The notes under the pieces are model-generated. The model saw only the letters and a program-made list of their open reading frames with translations, had not been told where the DNA came from and did no database searches. 64,000 nt of DNA from an uncultured Colwellia sp. GTDB lineage: Bacteria; Pseudomonadota; Gammaproteobacteria; Enterobacterales; Alteromonadaceae. The stretch spans positions 124,001-188,000 of the forward strand of contig CAJXQJ010000006.1 of assembly GCA_913058245.1 (NCBI GenBank), in the 5' to 3' direction. This document shows positions 1 through 9,605 of the stretch, in pieces; position 1 is the stretch's first letter, and each line of letters starts with the position of its first letter. The translations under genes and the position numbers were made by a program.

Positions 1-49
1 ACATAATATTTCAATAGTCTTGCAGTTATAATTTGATTTAAACAGCGTA

Positions 50-1120
50 TTACGGCGTTAAAGGTAACGAGAACTTAGCAATATTGCCAGCATTAAAGCC
101 AGTCATATCAACTGACGTGTCGTTGTAGTTAATTGCTACTAATTCAGGCTTACCAAGTGTCACATTAAAAGGTGCTTGTCCTGAAATTGTCATAACATAG
201 CCAGATTTTTTAACACCCCAAGCGACACGCTCTCCTGTTGCATCATAAATATTTACCCAACAATCACCAGAAAAAGTAAAAACTAACTCAGCTAATGTTG
301 GTACAACAGCGGTTTCAGCTGCATTTATTGTGGTGTTTTTTTGATTGCTTATGGCATCGGCCGCGGTAATATTTGGCGTATTTTCTAAACTTTCACCGCC
401 ACCGAGCTGGCTATCACTTACTTCATTCGCTGTATCGCTGTTAATTGGGTCAAGTAATTTTTGGCTTTGTTCAGCCGTATCTTCACTTATATTTTCAGTT
501 ATATTGGCAACGGGGAGCGAAGTTACTTGTTGGGCGGCTATTTGACTATTACTGTCAACTTCAGGAGTAGCTGAATTAATATCACGATTGGTATTGCTAG
601 AAGGATTACTTCCTACGTTAGTCGTATTAATAATAGCGTTACTGTTTTCATTAGCGGTAACAGCTGCTGGCTCTGCAGAAGGTGCCTGATACCACCAGAC
701 AACAGTTGCAGTAATTAATGCGACTAAAATTAGGTAAGTTATCCACATCAACATATTGTGCTCTGCTTGCTTTTCAGTACCTTTTGAAAAACTTTGCATT
801 TCAGCACATTGGCGTTGCGCAACACCTAACTGATCATAACTATTTAAAACATCATCTTGTGCAATATTGACTAATTTAGCGTAATTTTTCAGGTAACCTC
901 TATTAAACGCAGCAGGTAAACTCAAATCAAACTGCTCAGCTTCAATTTCTTGTACTAAGGTTTTACGAAAATTCAATTTATCCGCAACCTGTTGCTGGCT
1001 AAGACCCATAGATTTTCGGGCATCGCTTAGCATCCGGCCAGGACCGATAACTTCAATATCATCAGAAATTTCTGTCGATATTTCTTGTTCATTTTTCAAG
1101 ATGTGACTCTCTTGCTTCAT
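50..1120 (-). CDS. rodZ: RodZ-like cytoskeletal/cell-shape protein (HTH + TM + DUF4115)
   Basis: This is a bitopic inner-membrane protein of the RodZ family, which links MreB filaments to the elongation machinery. The N-terminal Cro/C1-type helix-turn-helix spans about residues 26-85 (SMGLSQQQVADKL). One membrane helix lies at about 122-145. A low-complexity Asn/Ser/Thr/Glu periplasmic linker follows, then a beta-rich DUF4115 domain at about 275-350 (FSGDCWVNIYDATGERVAWG). The 356-residue length fits the family. It sits 13 bp downstream of pilW, so rlmN-pilW-rodZ is probably one operon, as in many gammaproteobacteria. The role in shape is inferred from the family. Confidence 0.9.
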   Translation of the reverse strand: MKQESHILKNEQEISTEISDDIEVIGPGRMLSDARKSMGLSQQQVADKLNFRKTLVQEIEAEQFDLSLPAAFNRGYLKNYAKLVNIAQDDVLNSYDQLGVAQRQCAEMQSFSKGTEKQAEHNMLMWITYLILVALITATVVWWYQAPSAEPAAVTANENSNAIINTTNVGSNPSSNTNRDINSATPEVDSNSQIAAQQVTSLPVANITENISEDTAEQSQKLLDPINSDTANEVSDSQLGGGESLENTPNITAADAISNQKNTTINAAETAVVPTLAELVFTFSGDCWVNIYDATGERVAWGVKKSGYVMTISGQAPFNVTLGKPELVAINYNDTSVDMTGFNAGNIAKFSLPLTP

Positions 1121-1133
1121 TTAATTGTTACTC

Positions 1134-2480
1134 TTAACGCTTCGCCACTGATTTTGGATCAGCAAGATATAAAACATCACCAATTTTTAAGGTATATGGA
1201 CGACGCAATTTATTCCAGCGAGCAATACTTTTCATGACAATATTGTACTGTTTTGAAATAGAAAATAAGCTGTCACCTTTTTCAATAATATGAACAGGTA
1301 ACGACACCATTGCTACTTGCTTACGTTCTTCTTTAACGGGTATTGCTGCGCTTTTATCAATTAATTGTTCATTCTCATCTTTAACATCGACTTTAGCAGC
1401 CGTCTTAGCATCACTTGCGCTCGTTACACGACTGTCCTCTTTCACCGCTAAATTAACTTCAGTTTTTGCAGCCGATTTTTCTGCAAGTACTGATTTTTTA
1501 AGTTCAGTTTCCTGCTTCGCCGTTGGCATAACAGAATTAGCCATCAACGGTTTTAAACCACTTTTACTTAGCGATGCCGTATTTGTTTTCTTCGGCGCTT
1601 TTGGTGATAACACCACAACTCGCTTTTTGTTTGCGTCTTGTACACCACGAATTGATTTTTGATATTCCTTAGCTAATTTGTCCGCTTCAATCTGATAAAG
1701 TTCATTTAAAATGTATTGTTTGGCTTCAAATGAATTTGGAAACATTTTAACCAACATATTGCCGTAGTTTTTTGCCGTACGTCGATTTCCTTGTTTTTCA
1801 TAAACTTTAAACGCTAACGCTAGCGCATTAGCGCTGAAACGTCGGGTCGACTTTTCATATCGACGTAGGTAAGTTTGCGCTACGGTGTAGTCACTTTTCG
1901 CATATTGCAATTGAATCATTTGCAATAATGAGCTTGCACGATTAGGACTATGAGCAATCGCTTTTTCTAAATAATTTTGAGCTTTATCGAACTGCTTAGC
2001 TTTTAGCTGACACAAAGCTAAATTTTCGTAACTTTGCGCAACGAGAATATAGCTAGGAATAGCGATAGCTTTTAATATTTGCTTTTCTGCCGCTTGATAA
2101 TCTGCTTGGCGACAAAGAAAAACGCCATAGTTATTCAAAGTATCTGCATCTTGGCCATTTAGACTCAGCGCTTTTTCGTAGGCCGTTGTAGCTAATTTAG
2201 GTTCATCAACCGTTTCATAATAGTGAGCAAATGCAGTATAAACTTGCACTAAATTAGGTGAAAAGCGTTTAGCTTTTTCAAGATTTAACTTTGCCTGTTG
2301 AGTATTACCCATTTTCAAATAGCCAAGCCCTAACGATATTCGGGTCATGGCTATTTCATTATTATTTGAGTCGCTTTCAATTATTGGCGTGTCTTTATCA
2401 TTACCATAATTTTGTGTTACACAACCAGTTAATAAGCCAGTTGCCAGCAACACTGTACAAATAGGTGATAATTTATTCAT
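1134..2480 (-). CDS. pilW: Type IV pilus biogenesis lipoprotein PilW/PilF with C-terminal LysM
   Basis: This is a TPR lipoprotein of the PilF/PilW family, which assists multimerisation of the PilQ secretin in the outer membrane. The signal peptide ends in a lipobox LTGC with Cys20. TPR repeats occupy about residues 45-260. A Lys/Ala-rich linker follows, and a LysM peptidoglycan-binding domain sits at about 400-443 (EKGDSLFSISKQYN). Typical PilF proteins end after the TPRs at about 250 residues, so the linker and LysM are an extension that should tether the pilotin to peptidoglycan. Its position between rlmN and rodZ is the usual one. Confidence 0.88.
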   Translation of the reverse strand: MNKLSPICTVLLATGLLTGCVTQNYGNDKDTPIIESDSNNNEIAMTRISLGLGYLKMGNTQQAKLNLEKAKRFSPNLVQVYTAFAHYYETVDEPKLATTAYEKALSLNGQDADTLNNYGVFLCRQADYQAAEKQILKAIAIPSYILVAQSYENLALCQLKAKQFDKAQNYLEKAIAHSPNRASSLLQMIQLQYAKSDYTVAQTYLRRYEKSTRRFSANALALAFKVYEKQGNRRTAKNYGNMLVKMFPNSFEAKQYILNELYQIEADKLAKEYQKSIRGVQDANKKRVVVLSPKAPKKTNTASLSKSGLKPLMANSVMPTAKQETELKKSVLAEKSAAKTEVNLAVKEDSRVTSASDAKTAAKVDVKDENEQLIDKSAAIPVKEERKQVAMVSLPVHIIEKGDSLFSISKQYNIVMKSIARWNKLRRPYTLKIGDVLYLADPKSVAKR

Positions 2481-2524
2481 AATAAAAGAGAAGTCACTTA
2501 GTTAATAATGAGTTAAATTTGCAA

Positions 2525-3670
2525 TTAAACCATTTTTACTGAAATTGACTCAGCTTTCACCTCTTTTTTTCCAGCGCGTTTAGTTCTATCTAAAACATCA
2601 CCGGCGAGTTGGCCACATGCAGCGTCAATATCGTCACCACGAGTACGACGCGTGATCACCGTTAAACCGTAACTTTGCAGTACTTTATCAAAGCGATCAA
2701 TACGTGAATTGCTCGAACGTTTATATGGAGAACCTGGGTATGGATTAAATGGAATAAGGTTAATTTTACTCGGCAAATCTTTTAAGGCGCGCGCTAATTC
2801 ATGTGCTTGTTCAGTGCTGTCATTAACATGATCTAGCATGACATATTCAATAGTTGCCTGTTTATTTGCTTTCGAGCCATCGATATAACGTCCCGCGGCT
2901 GCTAAAAACTCTTCCAAAGGATACTTTTTATTAATTGGTACTAATTCATCACGCAGATCATTGTTTGGCGCGTGCACCGAAATAGCTAGTGCACAATCAA
3001 CTTTTTCTTTCAGCATATCTAACGCTGGTACCACACCTGAAGTACTTACTGTAACGCGACGCTTAGACAAACCATAACCTAGATCGTTAAGCATAGTATC
3101 GAGTGCAGGAATTAAATTCTTCATATTTAACAGTGGCTCACCCATGCCCATCATAACAATATTGGTTATCGGGCGCGTGCCAGCTATACGAGTTGCGCCA
3201 ATATCATTAGCAACTCGCCAAACTTGACCGATAATCTCGCTCATAGACAAGTTACGGTTAAAGCCTTGTTGAGCGGTTGAGCAAAATGTACATTCAAGTG
3301 CACAACCCACTTGTGACGAAACACACAAAGTTGCACGACCATTTTCAGGGATCCATACAGTTTCTACTTCTTGGCCACCCTCAAGACGCAATGCATATTT
3401 AATTGTACCATCATTAGACACTTGCTTTTCTGAAATTTCAGGCGCTTTAATTTCAGTATTACGTTGTAGTTTTTCTCGTAATTTTTTATTCAAGTTGGTC
3501 ATCAACTCAAAGTCGTCATACCCAAAGTGATAGATCCACTTCATAATTTGATCGGCGCGAAATGGCTTCTCGCCAATTGAAGTAAAATACTCACGCATGC
3601 CTTGATGATCAAAATTCAGTAAATTGATTTTAGTCTTTACTGGGGTTATTACTTCGGTTACGTCACTCAT
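2525..3670 (-). CDS. rlmN: Dual-specificity 23S rRNA A2503 / tRNA A37 C2-methyltransferase RlmN
   Basis: This is a radical-SAM methyltransferase that makes 2-methyladenosine at 23S rRNA A2503 and at A37 of some tRNAs. The 4Fe-4S motif CALECTFC (Cx3Cx2C) lies at about residues 123-130, and SAM-binding GMGEPLLN at about 175-182. A C-terminal Cys in DIDAACGQ is the methyl-carrying cysteine expected of the family. At 381 residues it is full length, with a short basic tail after the catalytic domain. It is the first gene of the likely rlmN-pilW-rodZ operon, with a 44-bp gap to pilW. Confidence 0.96.
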   Translation of the reverse strand: MSDVTEVITPVKTKINLLNFDHQGMREYFTSIGEKPFRADQIMKWIYHFGYDDFELMTNLNKKLREKLQRNTEIKAPEISEKQVSNDGTIKYALRLEGGQEVETVWIPENGRATLCVSSQVGCALECTFCSTAQQGFNRNLSMSEIIGQVWRVANDIGATRIAGTRPITNIVMMGMGEPLLNMKNLIPALDTMLNDLGYGLSKRRVTVSTSGVVPALDMLKEKVDCALAISVHAPNNDLRDELVPINKKYPLEEFLAAAGRYIDGSKANKQATIEYVMLDHVNDSTEQAHELARALKDLPSKINLIPFNPYPGSPYKRSSNSRIDRFDKVLQSYGLTVITRRTRGDDIDAACGQLAGDVLDRTKRAGKKEVKAESISVKMV

Positions 3671-3829
3671 GATAAAAAGCTTCTCAAACTACAAAAATTA
3701 CAGAATAAATTGTACGCTTTTCGTACAAAACAAACAATTTAATGAATAGATATTAAACAAAAGTCAATGTTCTCAGTACCATGGTGTAATACAAAAACAT
3801 TCAATTTTATTTTGCCTTAAAATAGACAA

Positions 3830-3861
3830 AAGGATTTTACCGATTAAACAGTAAAATCCTT
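3830..3861 (-). terminator. Hairpin downstream of ndk
   Basis: Perfect 11-bp arms AAGGATTTTAC and GTAAAATCCTT surround a 10-nt loop. Read on the minus strand the stem is followed by TTTTGTCTATTTT. It fits an intrinsic terminator for ndk, which ends about 70 bp upstream, and it separates ndk from rlmN. Confidence 0.6.
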
Positions 3862-3927
3862 CAAATTAATTTTCAATTTACACTAAGCAGCCAATTAACT
3901 TAGCCGCTTATTATGTAAAGTTTAAAA

Positions 3928-4359
3928 TTAACGAGTACGTGGGCAAATTTCTTCATCAGCGAAGAAGTAAGCAATTTCACGTGCAGCTGATTCTAAAGCA
4001 TCAGAACCGTGAGCAGCATTTTCGTCGATGCTGTTAGCAAGGTCAGCACGGATAGTACCAGCTAAAGCTTCAGCTGGGTTAGTAGCACCCATGATTTCAC
4101 GGTTTTTAAGAACAGCGTTTTCGCCTTCTAAAACTTGAACCATAACTGGACCAGATGTCATGAATTCAACTAAAGCGCCAAAGAAAGGACGTTCGCTATG
4201 TTCAGCGTAAAAACCTTCAGCTTTTTCTTTTGATAAGTGAACCATTTTTGAAGCAACGATTTTTAAACCAGCAGTTTCAAAACGGTTGTAGATTTGACCA
4301 ATTACGTTTTTTGCAACTGCGTCAGGTTTTACGATAGAAAAAGTACGTTCGATAGCCAT
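3928..4359 (-). CDS. ndk: Nucleoside diphosphate kinase
   Basis: Ndk balances NTP and dNTP pools by passing the gamma-phosphate through a phosphohistidine. The 143-residue protein has the N-terminal [10 protein letters not shown] and the active-site segment [19 protein letters not shown], containing the catalytic His (about residue 118). The length is the family standard. It is a stand-alone gene with a hairpin downstream. The final residues EEICPRTR follow the usual family end. Confidence 0.97.
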   Translation of the reverse strand: MAIERTFSIVKPDAVAKNVIGQIYNRFETAGLKIVASKMVHLSKEKAEGFYAEHSERPFFGALVEFMTSGPVMVQVLEGENAVLKNREIMGATNPAEALAGTIRADLANSIDENAAHGSDALESAAREIAYFFADEEICPRTR

Positions 4360-4558
4360 GATAGCCCTCTCAATAAAATTAGAATTAAAATACGGTATAA
4401 ATTTTGGCGCGATTATAGACGAATTAAAACCAAATGCCTAGAGTTAACATTTTACCTACACATTAAAAGCGAACGCTTTCGCTCTAGAAAGCTTTTAACT
4501 TATTATCAATAGTTGCTTAACGTTAGATAGGTATAGCTCAGTTGCTTTTATTTTGTAC

Positions 4559-4587
4559 ATAAAAAACGCCCATATTAATGAGCGTTA
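4559..4587 (-). terminator. Intrinsic terminator of malic enzyme gene
   Basis: Arms AACGC and GCGTT, with an inner CAT/ATG pairing across a short bulge, are followed on the minus strand by a T run. The hairpin lies about 30 bp past the stop codon of the malic enzyme gene. Confidence 0.6.
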
Positions 4588-4616
4588 TTTAAGTTGATAG
4601 TTAAAATCGATTTCGC

Positions 4617-6311
4617 CTAAATACTTATGCGTCGATACTGACGATATTCTGGTGTCCAAAAGTTACGTTCAATTTTAGCTGTTAATTGTTCATCACTCAT
4701 TGGCAGTGCCAATTCCTGCTCGTACGCTACTTTAGCAACAGCAAAAGCTATCTTTTTACTTAAGTCTGCTATTTCAACAAGTGGCGGTAATAATTCACCT
4801 TCGCCAGTATTTGCCAGTGGCGATGCTTTCGCTAGCATTTCACTTGCCGCCATTAACATTTCATCAGTAATACGATTAATGTTGGCAGAAACCACGCCTA
4901 AACCAATGCCAGGAAAAACATAACTATTATTACATTGTGCAATTGGGAATAACTCACCTTTATATTCTACCGGTGCAAATGGGCTACCAGTTGCAATAAC
5001 CACTTCACCGTCGGTCCAGTTAATTACTTGTTCAGGCGTTGCTTCAACTTGGCGAATAGGATTACTTAATGGGAAAATAATCGGCTTATCACAATGCGCT
5101 TTCATTGACTTAATTACCGTTTCTGTAAATAAACCTGGTACGCCAGAAACGCCTATTAAAATGGTGGGTTTTGCGCCATGCATAACTTCAACTAGTGAGG
5201 CATAATCACCTTCAACTTGCCAAGCACTAACGTCACTTTGCTTTTGTACTAATTTTTCTTGGAAGTCACGCAGCCCTGACATACCTTCAGTTAGCAAACC
5301 GAAGCGGTCAACCATAAAAATTTGGCTACGAGCTTGTTGCTCAGAAATCCCTTCACTCACCATTTGTGAAATAATTTGCTCAGCAATACCACAACCAGCA
5401 GAGCCAGCGCCAACAAAGGCAACGCGTTGCTCACTTAACTTAACATTTTTAGTACGACAAGCGGCTAACAAGGTGCCAACGGTAACTGATGCAGTACCTT
5501 GAATATCATCATTAAAACAACATATTTCGTCACGATAGCGATTGAGTAGTGGCGTTGCATTTGGTTGCGCGAAGTCTTCAAATTGTAATAATACATGTGG
5601 CCAACGACGTTTAATGGCACAAATAAACATATCAAGGAATTCGTCATACTCTGCTTGTTCAATACGCGGATGACGCCAGCCCATATACATAGGGTCGTTA
5701 AGTAATTTTTCGTTATTGGTACCAACATCAAGCATAACGGGTAGAGTGTAAGCTGGGCTAATACCACCACAAGCGGTATATAGTGACAACTTACCAATAG
5801 GAATCCCCATGCCACCAATACCTTGGTCACCAAGGCCTAAAATTCGCTCTCCGTCAGTTACTACAATGACCTTTACTTTATTTTTAGTAGCATTACGCAG
5901 AATATCATCTAGTTGATGACGTTGATCATATGAAACGAAAAGCCCACGAGAACTGCGGTAAATATCAGAAAACTGTTCACAAGCATCGCCAACTGTTGGG
6001 GTATAAATAATTGGCATCATTTCAGCCAAGTGTGCTTGTACTAATTTAAAGAACAAGGTTTCATTATTGTCGTGTATCGCACGCAAATATATGTGTTTGT
6101 TTAAATTAGTTTGAAAACTACTATATTGCATATAAGCACGTTCGACTTGCTCATCAATAGATTCGAAGCGCGGCGGTAACAAACCAGTTAGATTAAAATG
6201 AGAACGCTCTTCCTCACTAAAGGCACTGCCTTTATTTAACAATGGTGTTTCAAGTAGGCTGGGACCTGCGTAAGGGATGTATAGTGGACGTTTATTTTTA
6301 TCTATGGTCAT
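4617..6311 (-). CDS. maeA: NAD-dependent malic enzyme
   Basis: This cytosolic enzyme decarboxylates L-malate to pyruvate with NAD+ and a divalent metal. Visible motifs are YTPTVG at about residues 104-109, the nucleotide/malate segment [17 protein letters not shown] at about 160-176, FNDDIQGT at about 266-273 and the Rossmann [12 protein letters not shown] at about 301-312. The length of 564 residues matches the SfcA/MaeA class rather than the longer MaeB fusion. The cofactor preference is inferred from this class. The gene stands alone, with its own terminator. Confidence 0.95.
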   Translation of the reverse strand: MTIDKNKRPLYIPYAGPSLLETPLLNKGSAFSEEERSHFNLTGLLPPRFESIDEQVERAYMQYSSFQTNLNKHIYLRAIHDNNETLFFKLVQAHLAEMMPIIYTPTVGDACEQFSDIYRSSRGLFVSYDQRHQLDDILRNATKNKVKVIVVTDGERILGLGDQGIGGMGIPIGKLSLYTACGGISPAYTLPVMLDVGTNNEKLLNDPMYMGWRHPRIEQAEYDEFLDMFICAIKRRWPHVLLQFEDFAQPNATPLLNRYRDEICCFNDDIQGTASVTVGTLLAACRTKNVKLSEQRVAFVGAGSAGCGIAEQIISQMVSEGISEQQARSQIFMVDRFGLLTEGMSGLRDFQEKLVQKQSDVSAWQVEGDYASLVEVMHGAKPTILIGVSGVPGLFTETVIKSMKAHCDKPIIFPLSNPIRQVEATPEQVINWTDGEVVIATGSPFAPVEYKGELFPIAQCNNSYVFPGIGLGVVSANINRITDEMLMAASEMLAKASPLANTGEGELLPPLVEIADLSKKIAFAVAKVAYEQELALPMSDEQLTAKIERNFWTPEYRQYRRISI

Positions 6312-6469
6312 AGTTGAACTGGTTCTTTATATTTTAAGTGAATGGTGGAAATTCATCATAAGAATAATGATGTTCACATTATAGTCGAATAAACAGCTTT
6401 GAAAAGTGATATACGTCAATCACTAAGCATTAGTTACAAGCTGTTGCAAACTACTGGCGAATTTTTAGA

Positions 6470-6670
6470 CTAATCGACTTCTGAAATCCAAGCTAACTGA
6501 ATGGCTTCCAGCACTCTTTCTCCACAATGATTAGGATCATCATCAAAATTTTCCAGTGCTAAAACCCATTTCATTAATTCAGGGAAATGCAATTTTAACG
6601 GGTCAACATCAGGGTGTTCTTCAATTAGGTCTAATGCGATGTCTAGTGAATCGGTCCAGCGGTATCCCAT
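6470..6670 (-). CDS. iscX: Fe-S cluster assembly protein IscX
   Basis: IscX is a small acidic partner of IscS and an iron-dependent regulator of Fe-S assembly. The protein from the ATG at 6670 is 66 residues and begins MGYRWTDSLDIALDL, the usual family start. It carries the acidic LENFDDDPNHCGERVLEAIQLAW. GGAGAT just upstream on the minus strand is a good ribosome binding site and favours this start over an in-frame ATG 17 codons upstream. Unusually, no isc genes flank it here. Confidence 0.93.
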   Translation of the reverse strand: MGYRWTDSLDIALDLIEEHPDVDPLKLHFPELMKWVLALENFDDDPNHCGERVLEAIQLAWISEVD

Positions 6671-6696
6671 TTTTATCTCCTTGGTATTTGAAAATT

Positions 6697-6843
6697 TCAG
6701 TGAATAATAAGGCCAAACCATAAACTGTCAGCAATAAGCATTAAAATAAGCCATAAAATAATCATGCGTGACTTCCGGCAAAATTGGCAATCTGTGTGCC
6801 ACCATTGTTTAAACTGCGATTTATTCACTACCATTATCTTCAT
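6697..6843 (-). CDS. Possible small membrane protein with CxxC motif
   Basis: This is a 48-residue reading frame with a short basic N-terminus, an HTDCQFC motif and one hydrophobic helix of about 20 residues (MIILWLILMLIADSLWFGLI). It fills the gap between iscX and the DUF2164 gene and overlaps neither. A purine-rich AAGAAAAGAG precedes the ATG. I do not recognise a family. The hydrophobic helix and the clean gap favour a real gene, but the frame is short and could be chance. Confidence 0.3.
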   Translation of the reverse strand: MKIMVVNKSQFKQWWHTDCQFCRKSRMIILWLILMLIADSLWFGLIIH

Positions 6844-6915
6844 TAATTTGCTCTTTTCTTTAGTATAATGCAAACACACTAAACTATTCACTTGCTTGTA
6901 GAGGAAACCTGATTA

Positions 6916-7161
6916 ATGTCGACAATCAAATTTACCAATGCCGAGAAATCGCTATTGATAGATAAACTGCAAAATTACTTTTCCCGAGAATTAGACCAAG
7001 AACTCGGCCAATTTGACGCCGATTTTCTCCTCGATTTTTTCACTAAAGAGTTAGGCGCTGTATATTACAATCGCGGCTTATATGACGCTCAATCATTAAT
7101 GTCGACTAAAATAGAACTTATTGCTGAGCAAATTGTTGAGTTAGAATTACCAATATCTTAA
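6916..7161 (+). CDS. DUF2164 family protein
   Basis: This small protein of 81 residues matches the DUF2164 pattern: an N-terminal TNAEKSLLIDKLQNYF, then DADFLLDFFTKELGAVYYNRGLYDAQ. It is probably a cytosolic helical protein, and no function is established for the family. It precedes the NnrS gene by 95 bp on the same strand. GAGGAAA about 12 bp upstream of the ATG serves as the ribosome binding site. Confidence 0.85.
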   Translation: MSTIKFTNAEKSLLIDKLQNYFSRELDQELGQFDADFLLDFFTKELGAVYYNRGLYDAQSLMSTKIELIAEQIVELELPIS

Positions 7162-7256
7162 CTTTCTCAACCTATTCATTGTTATTTGATATACGGCAAA
7201 GTAATTATATTCAAATCACCTATGATGCCGCTAACACAAAATTAAGGGTTGTGCAG

Positions 7257-8462
7257 ATGATGCAAATTACCGACTTAAATAAAGAACAACAAATTACTCC
7301 GCTTTTTCGATTGGGTTTTCGCCCTTTTTTTCTTGCTGGCGCATTATTTAGTGTCATCGCTATTGTCTTGTGGCTATTAATGTATCGCGGCACCGTGAGT
7401 TTTATGCCATTAGGTGGTGGTTATTGGTGGCATATTCATGAAATGATTTTTGGCTTTGGCTGTGCCATTATCGCCGGCTTTTTATTAACAGCCGTGCAAA
7501 ACTGGACCGGACTACCTGGCGTACGAGGCAAGGTTTTAGCTGGGCTGTTTTTCTTGTGGTTAGTTGGCCGCATTGGCTTACTATTCCCTCATTTATTAGG
7601 CCCCGCATTTAGTACATTTTTGGATTTAGCATTTTTACCCTGTGTGGCATATATTTTAGGTAAACCTATTATTGCTATTAAACAGTATCGCAACTTGTTT
7701 TTTGTCCCTTTACTAACAATTTTCACTATTGCCAATGCAGAAATGCACGCAAGTATTTATTTTCCAGAAACAGTTTCAACCCAATATGCGGGCTATTCCG
7801 GAGTGATGTTGGTGACTCTACTTATTTCGGTAATGGCGGGGCGTGTTGCACCTATGTTTACTGCAAATGGTACGAAAACAACCAAAGCGACGCCAATTCC
7901 TTGGCTTGATAAATTAACCAATGGCTCACTTGCGGTGGTTACTATCTTATTATTGCTACACCCTGCTATCGGTATAAATAACTTTTATATTGGTGTAATC
8001 CTCGTTCTTGCTGGTATATTTCAAGCAATTCGTTGGTTAAGATGGCGCCCATGGATCACGTTAGGCGTGCCACTATTATGGTCTTTACACTTCTCAATTA
8101 AAGCCATGGCATTTGGTTTAACCTTACTTGGTCTGAGCTATTTAATCCCTGAAATACCGAGTAATCATATTTGGCACTTAATTACCGTTGGCGGTATTGG
8201 TGGTGTTATTTTGGCTATGATTTCACGTGTATCTTTAGGACATACAGGCAGAATTTTACAGCCGCCTAAATTAATGTCACTGGCATTTGCAGCTATGGTG
8301 CTAGCCAGTGTAATAAGAAGTTTTGGTCCATGGGGCTTACCAGAGAAAACCATGATGTTCATAGACATTAGTGGTTTCTTGTGGATAGTAAGCTTTACCT
8401 TGTTTGCTATTTTTTATGGTCCTATGTTATTAAAACCAAGAGAAGACGGACGCCCAGGATAA
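7257..8462 (+). CDS. nnrS: NnrS family heme/copper membrane protein
   Basis: NnrS proteins are polytopic membrane proteins linked to tolerance of nitric oxide and to denitrification gene sets. The frame is rich in hydrophobic helices (about 12) and has the family N-terminus PLFRLGFRPFFLAGALF, followed by GGGYWWHIHEMIFGFG with conserved His residues and later GRVAPMFT and SRVSLGHTGR. I place the start at the ATG at 7257, giving 401 residues, because the in-frame stretch upstream does not look like the family. No other denitrification genes are in the window. Confidence 0.9.
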   Translation: MMQITDLNKEQQITPLFRLGFRPFFLAGALFSVIAIVLWLLMYRGTVSFMPLGGGYWWHIHEMIFGFGCAIIAGFLLTAVQNWTGLPGVRGKVLAGLFFLWLVGRIGLLFPHLLGPAFSTFLDLAFLPCVAYILGKPIIAIKQYRNLFFVPLLTIFTIANAEMHASIYFPETVSTQYAGYSGVMLVTLLISVMAGRVAPMFTANGTKTTKATPIPWLDKLTNGSLAVVTILLLLHPAIGINNFYIGVILVLAGIFQAIRWLRWRPWITLGVPLLWSLHFSIKAMAFGLTLLGLSYLIPEIPSNHIWHLITVGGIGGVILAMISRVSLGHTGRILQPPKLMSLAFAAMVLASVIRSFGPWGLPEKTMMFIDISGFLWIVSFTLFAIFYGPMLLKPREDGRPG

Positions 8463-8516
8463 TTAAATACTTAAATGCTTCTTCAATAGCATTTTAGAAA
8501 GCATGAACTCCCTAAT

Positions 8517-8550
8517 GCCTTAATAATACATTTATTAAGGCGTTTTATTT
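8517..8550 (+). terminator. Intrinsic terminator after nnrS
   Basis: The 10-bp arms GCCTTAATAA and TTATTAAGGC enclose a 5-nt loop and are followed by GTTTTATTTTT on the plus strand, 55 bp past the nnrS stop. Confidence 0.75.
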
Positions 8551-8631
8551 TTATGCCTTAAGTATTTCTTATTCGATCAATTTAGCTATTTATTATAAGC
8601 TTGCGCTCTGATTCGCTACTGAGCAACTGCC

Positions 8632-9585
8632 ATGAAAGCCGTGTTTTTAGACCATCAAACCTTTAGCGCTAATGTTGACCTGACTGCGCTAAAAAATGTT
8701 GTTGATGAACTAACCCTATATACAACAACCTCTCCAGAGCAACTTATCTCTCGCTGTCTCAATGCTGAAATTATCCTAACCAATAAAGTGGTGCTCAACC
8801 GTGAAGTATTGGAACAATTACCTCATTTAAAGCTGGTTTGTATTACCGCAACAGGTATTAATAATGTTGATATAGACGCTGCTCGCGAACTTAACATTGC
8901 GGTGACCAATGTTAGTGGTTATGCCAAAAACTCTGTCGCACAATATGTATTTTCTCAACTGCTTGCGTACTTTAGTCAAATTGACCATCACAATAGCAAC
9001 TGTGCACAAGGCTTGTGGCAAAAAAGCTCAACATTTTGTTTACACAGTAATGGCAGTTCGGAGTTAGCAGGAAAGTCCATCGCCATAATAGGTAATGGCG
9101 CGTTGGGAAAGAAAGTTGCTGAAATAGCTGAAGTATTTGAGATGAACGTTATCATTGCAGAAAGGCCAAATGCTCAGCAAATTCGTGCCGGTCGTATGGC
9201 ATTTAATACTGCCATAGCGCAAGCCGATATCATAAGCTTACATTGCCCGCAAACTGCTGATACTGAGAATATGTTTAATGCTAAGGTTTTTAATCTTATG
9301 AAAAGCAGTGCGATATTGATTAATACTGCGCGAGGGGCGTTAATAAACAATAATGACCTGCTCAATGCCCTGAACAACAACCAACTTGCCTGCGCAATAT
9401 TAGATGTATTAGAACAAGAGCCGCCAGCAGAAAATCATATTTTGTTAGCGGCACAATCTGAAAAGTTAAAAATTACCGCTCATATTGCTTGGGCAAGCCA
9501 ACAGGCACAGCAATCGTTGATTGAAAATGTTGCTAAAAACATTACCGCCTTTAATAATAACGAGCAGATAAATCGCGTTGACTAA
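8632..9585 (+). CDS. D-2-hydroxyacid dehydrogenase (glycerate dehydrogenase-like)
   Basis: This is an NAD(P)-dependent oxidoreductase of the D-isomer 2-hydroxyacid dehydrogenase family, 317 residues. The Rossmann motif GNGALGKKVA lies at about residues 154-163. Catalytic segments are NTARGALI (Arg), LDVLEQEPP (Glu) and the TAHIAWAS His near the C-terminus. The overall layout resembles HprA-type glycerate/hydroxypyruvate reductases, but the substrate cannot be read from sequence. It is convergent with the DadA-like oxidase gene, with 20 bp between them. Confidence 0.87.
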   Translation: MKAVFLDHQTFSANVDLTALKNVVDELTLYTTTSPEQLISRCLNAEIILTNKVVLNREVLEQLPHLKLVCITATGINNVDIDAARELNIAVTNVSGYAKNSVAQYVFSQLLAYFSQIDHHNSNCAQGLWQKSSTFCLHSNGSSELAGKSIAIIGNGALGKKVAEIAEVFEMNVIIAERPNAQQIRAGRMAFNTAIAQADIISLHCPQTADTENMFNAKVFNLMKSSAILINTARGALINNNDLLNALNNNQLACAILDVLEQEPPAENHILLAAQSEKLKITAHIAWASQQAQQSLIENVAKNITAFNNNEQINRVD

Positions 9586-9605
9586 GCATTCATAAAATCA
9601 GTTAC

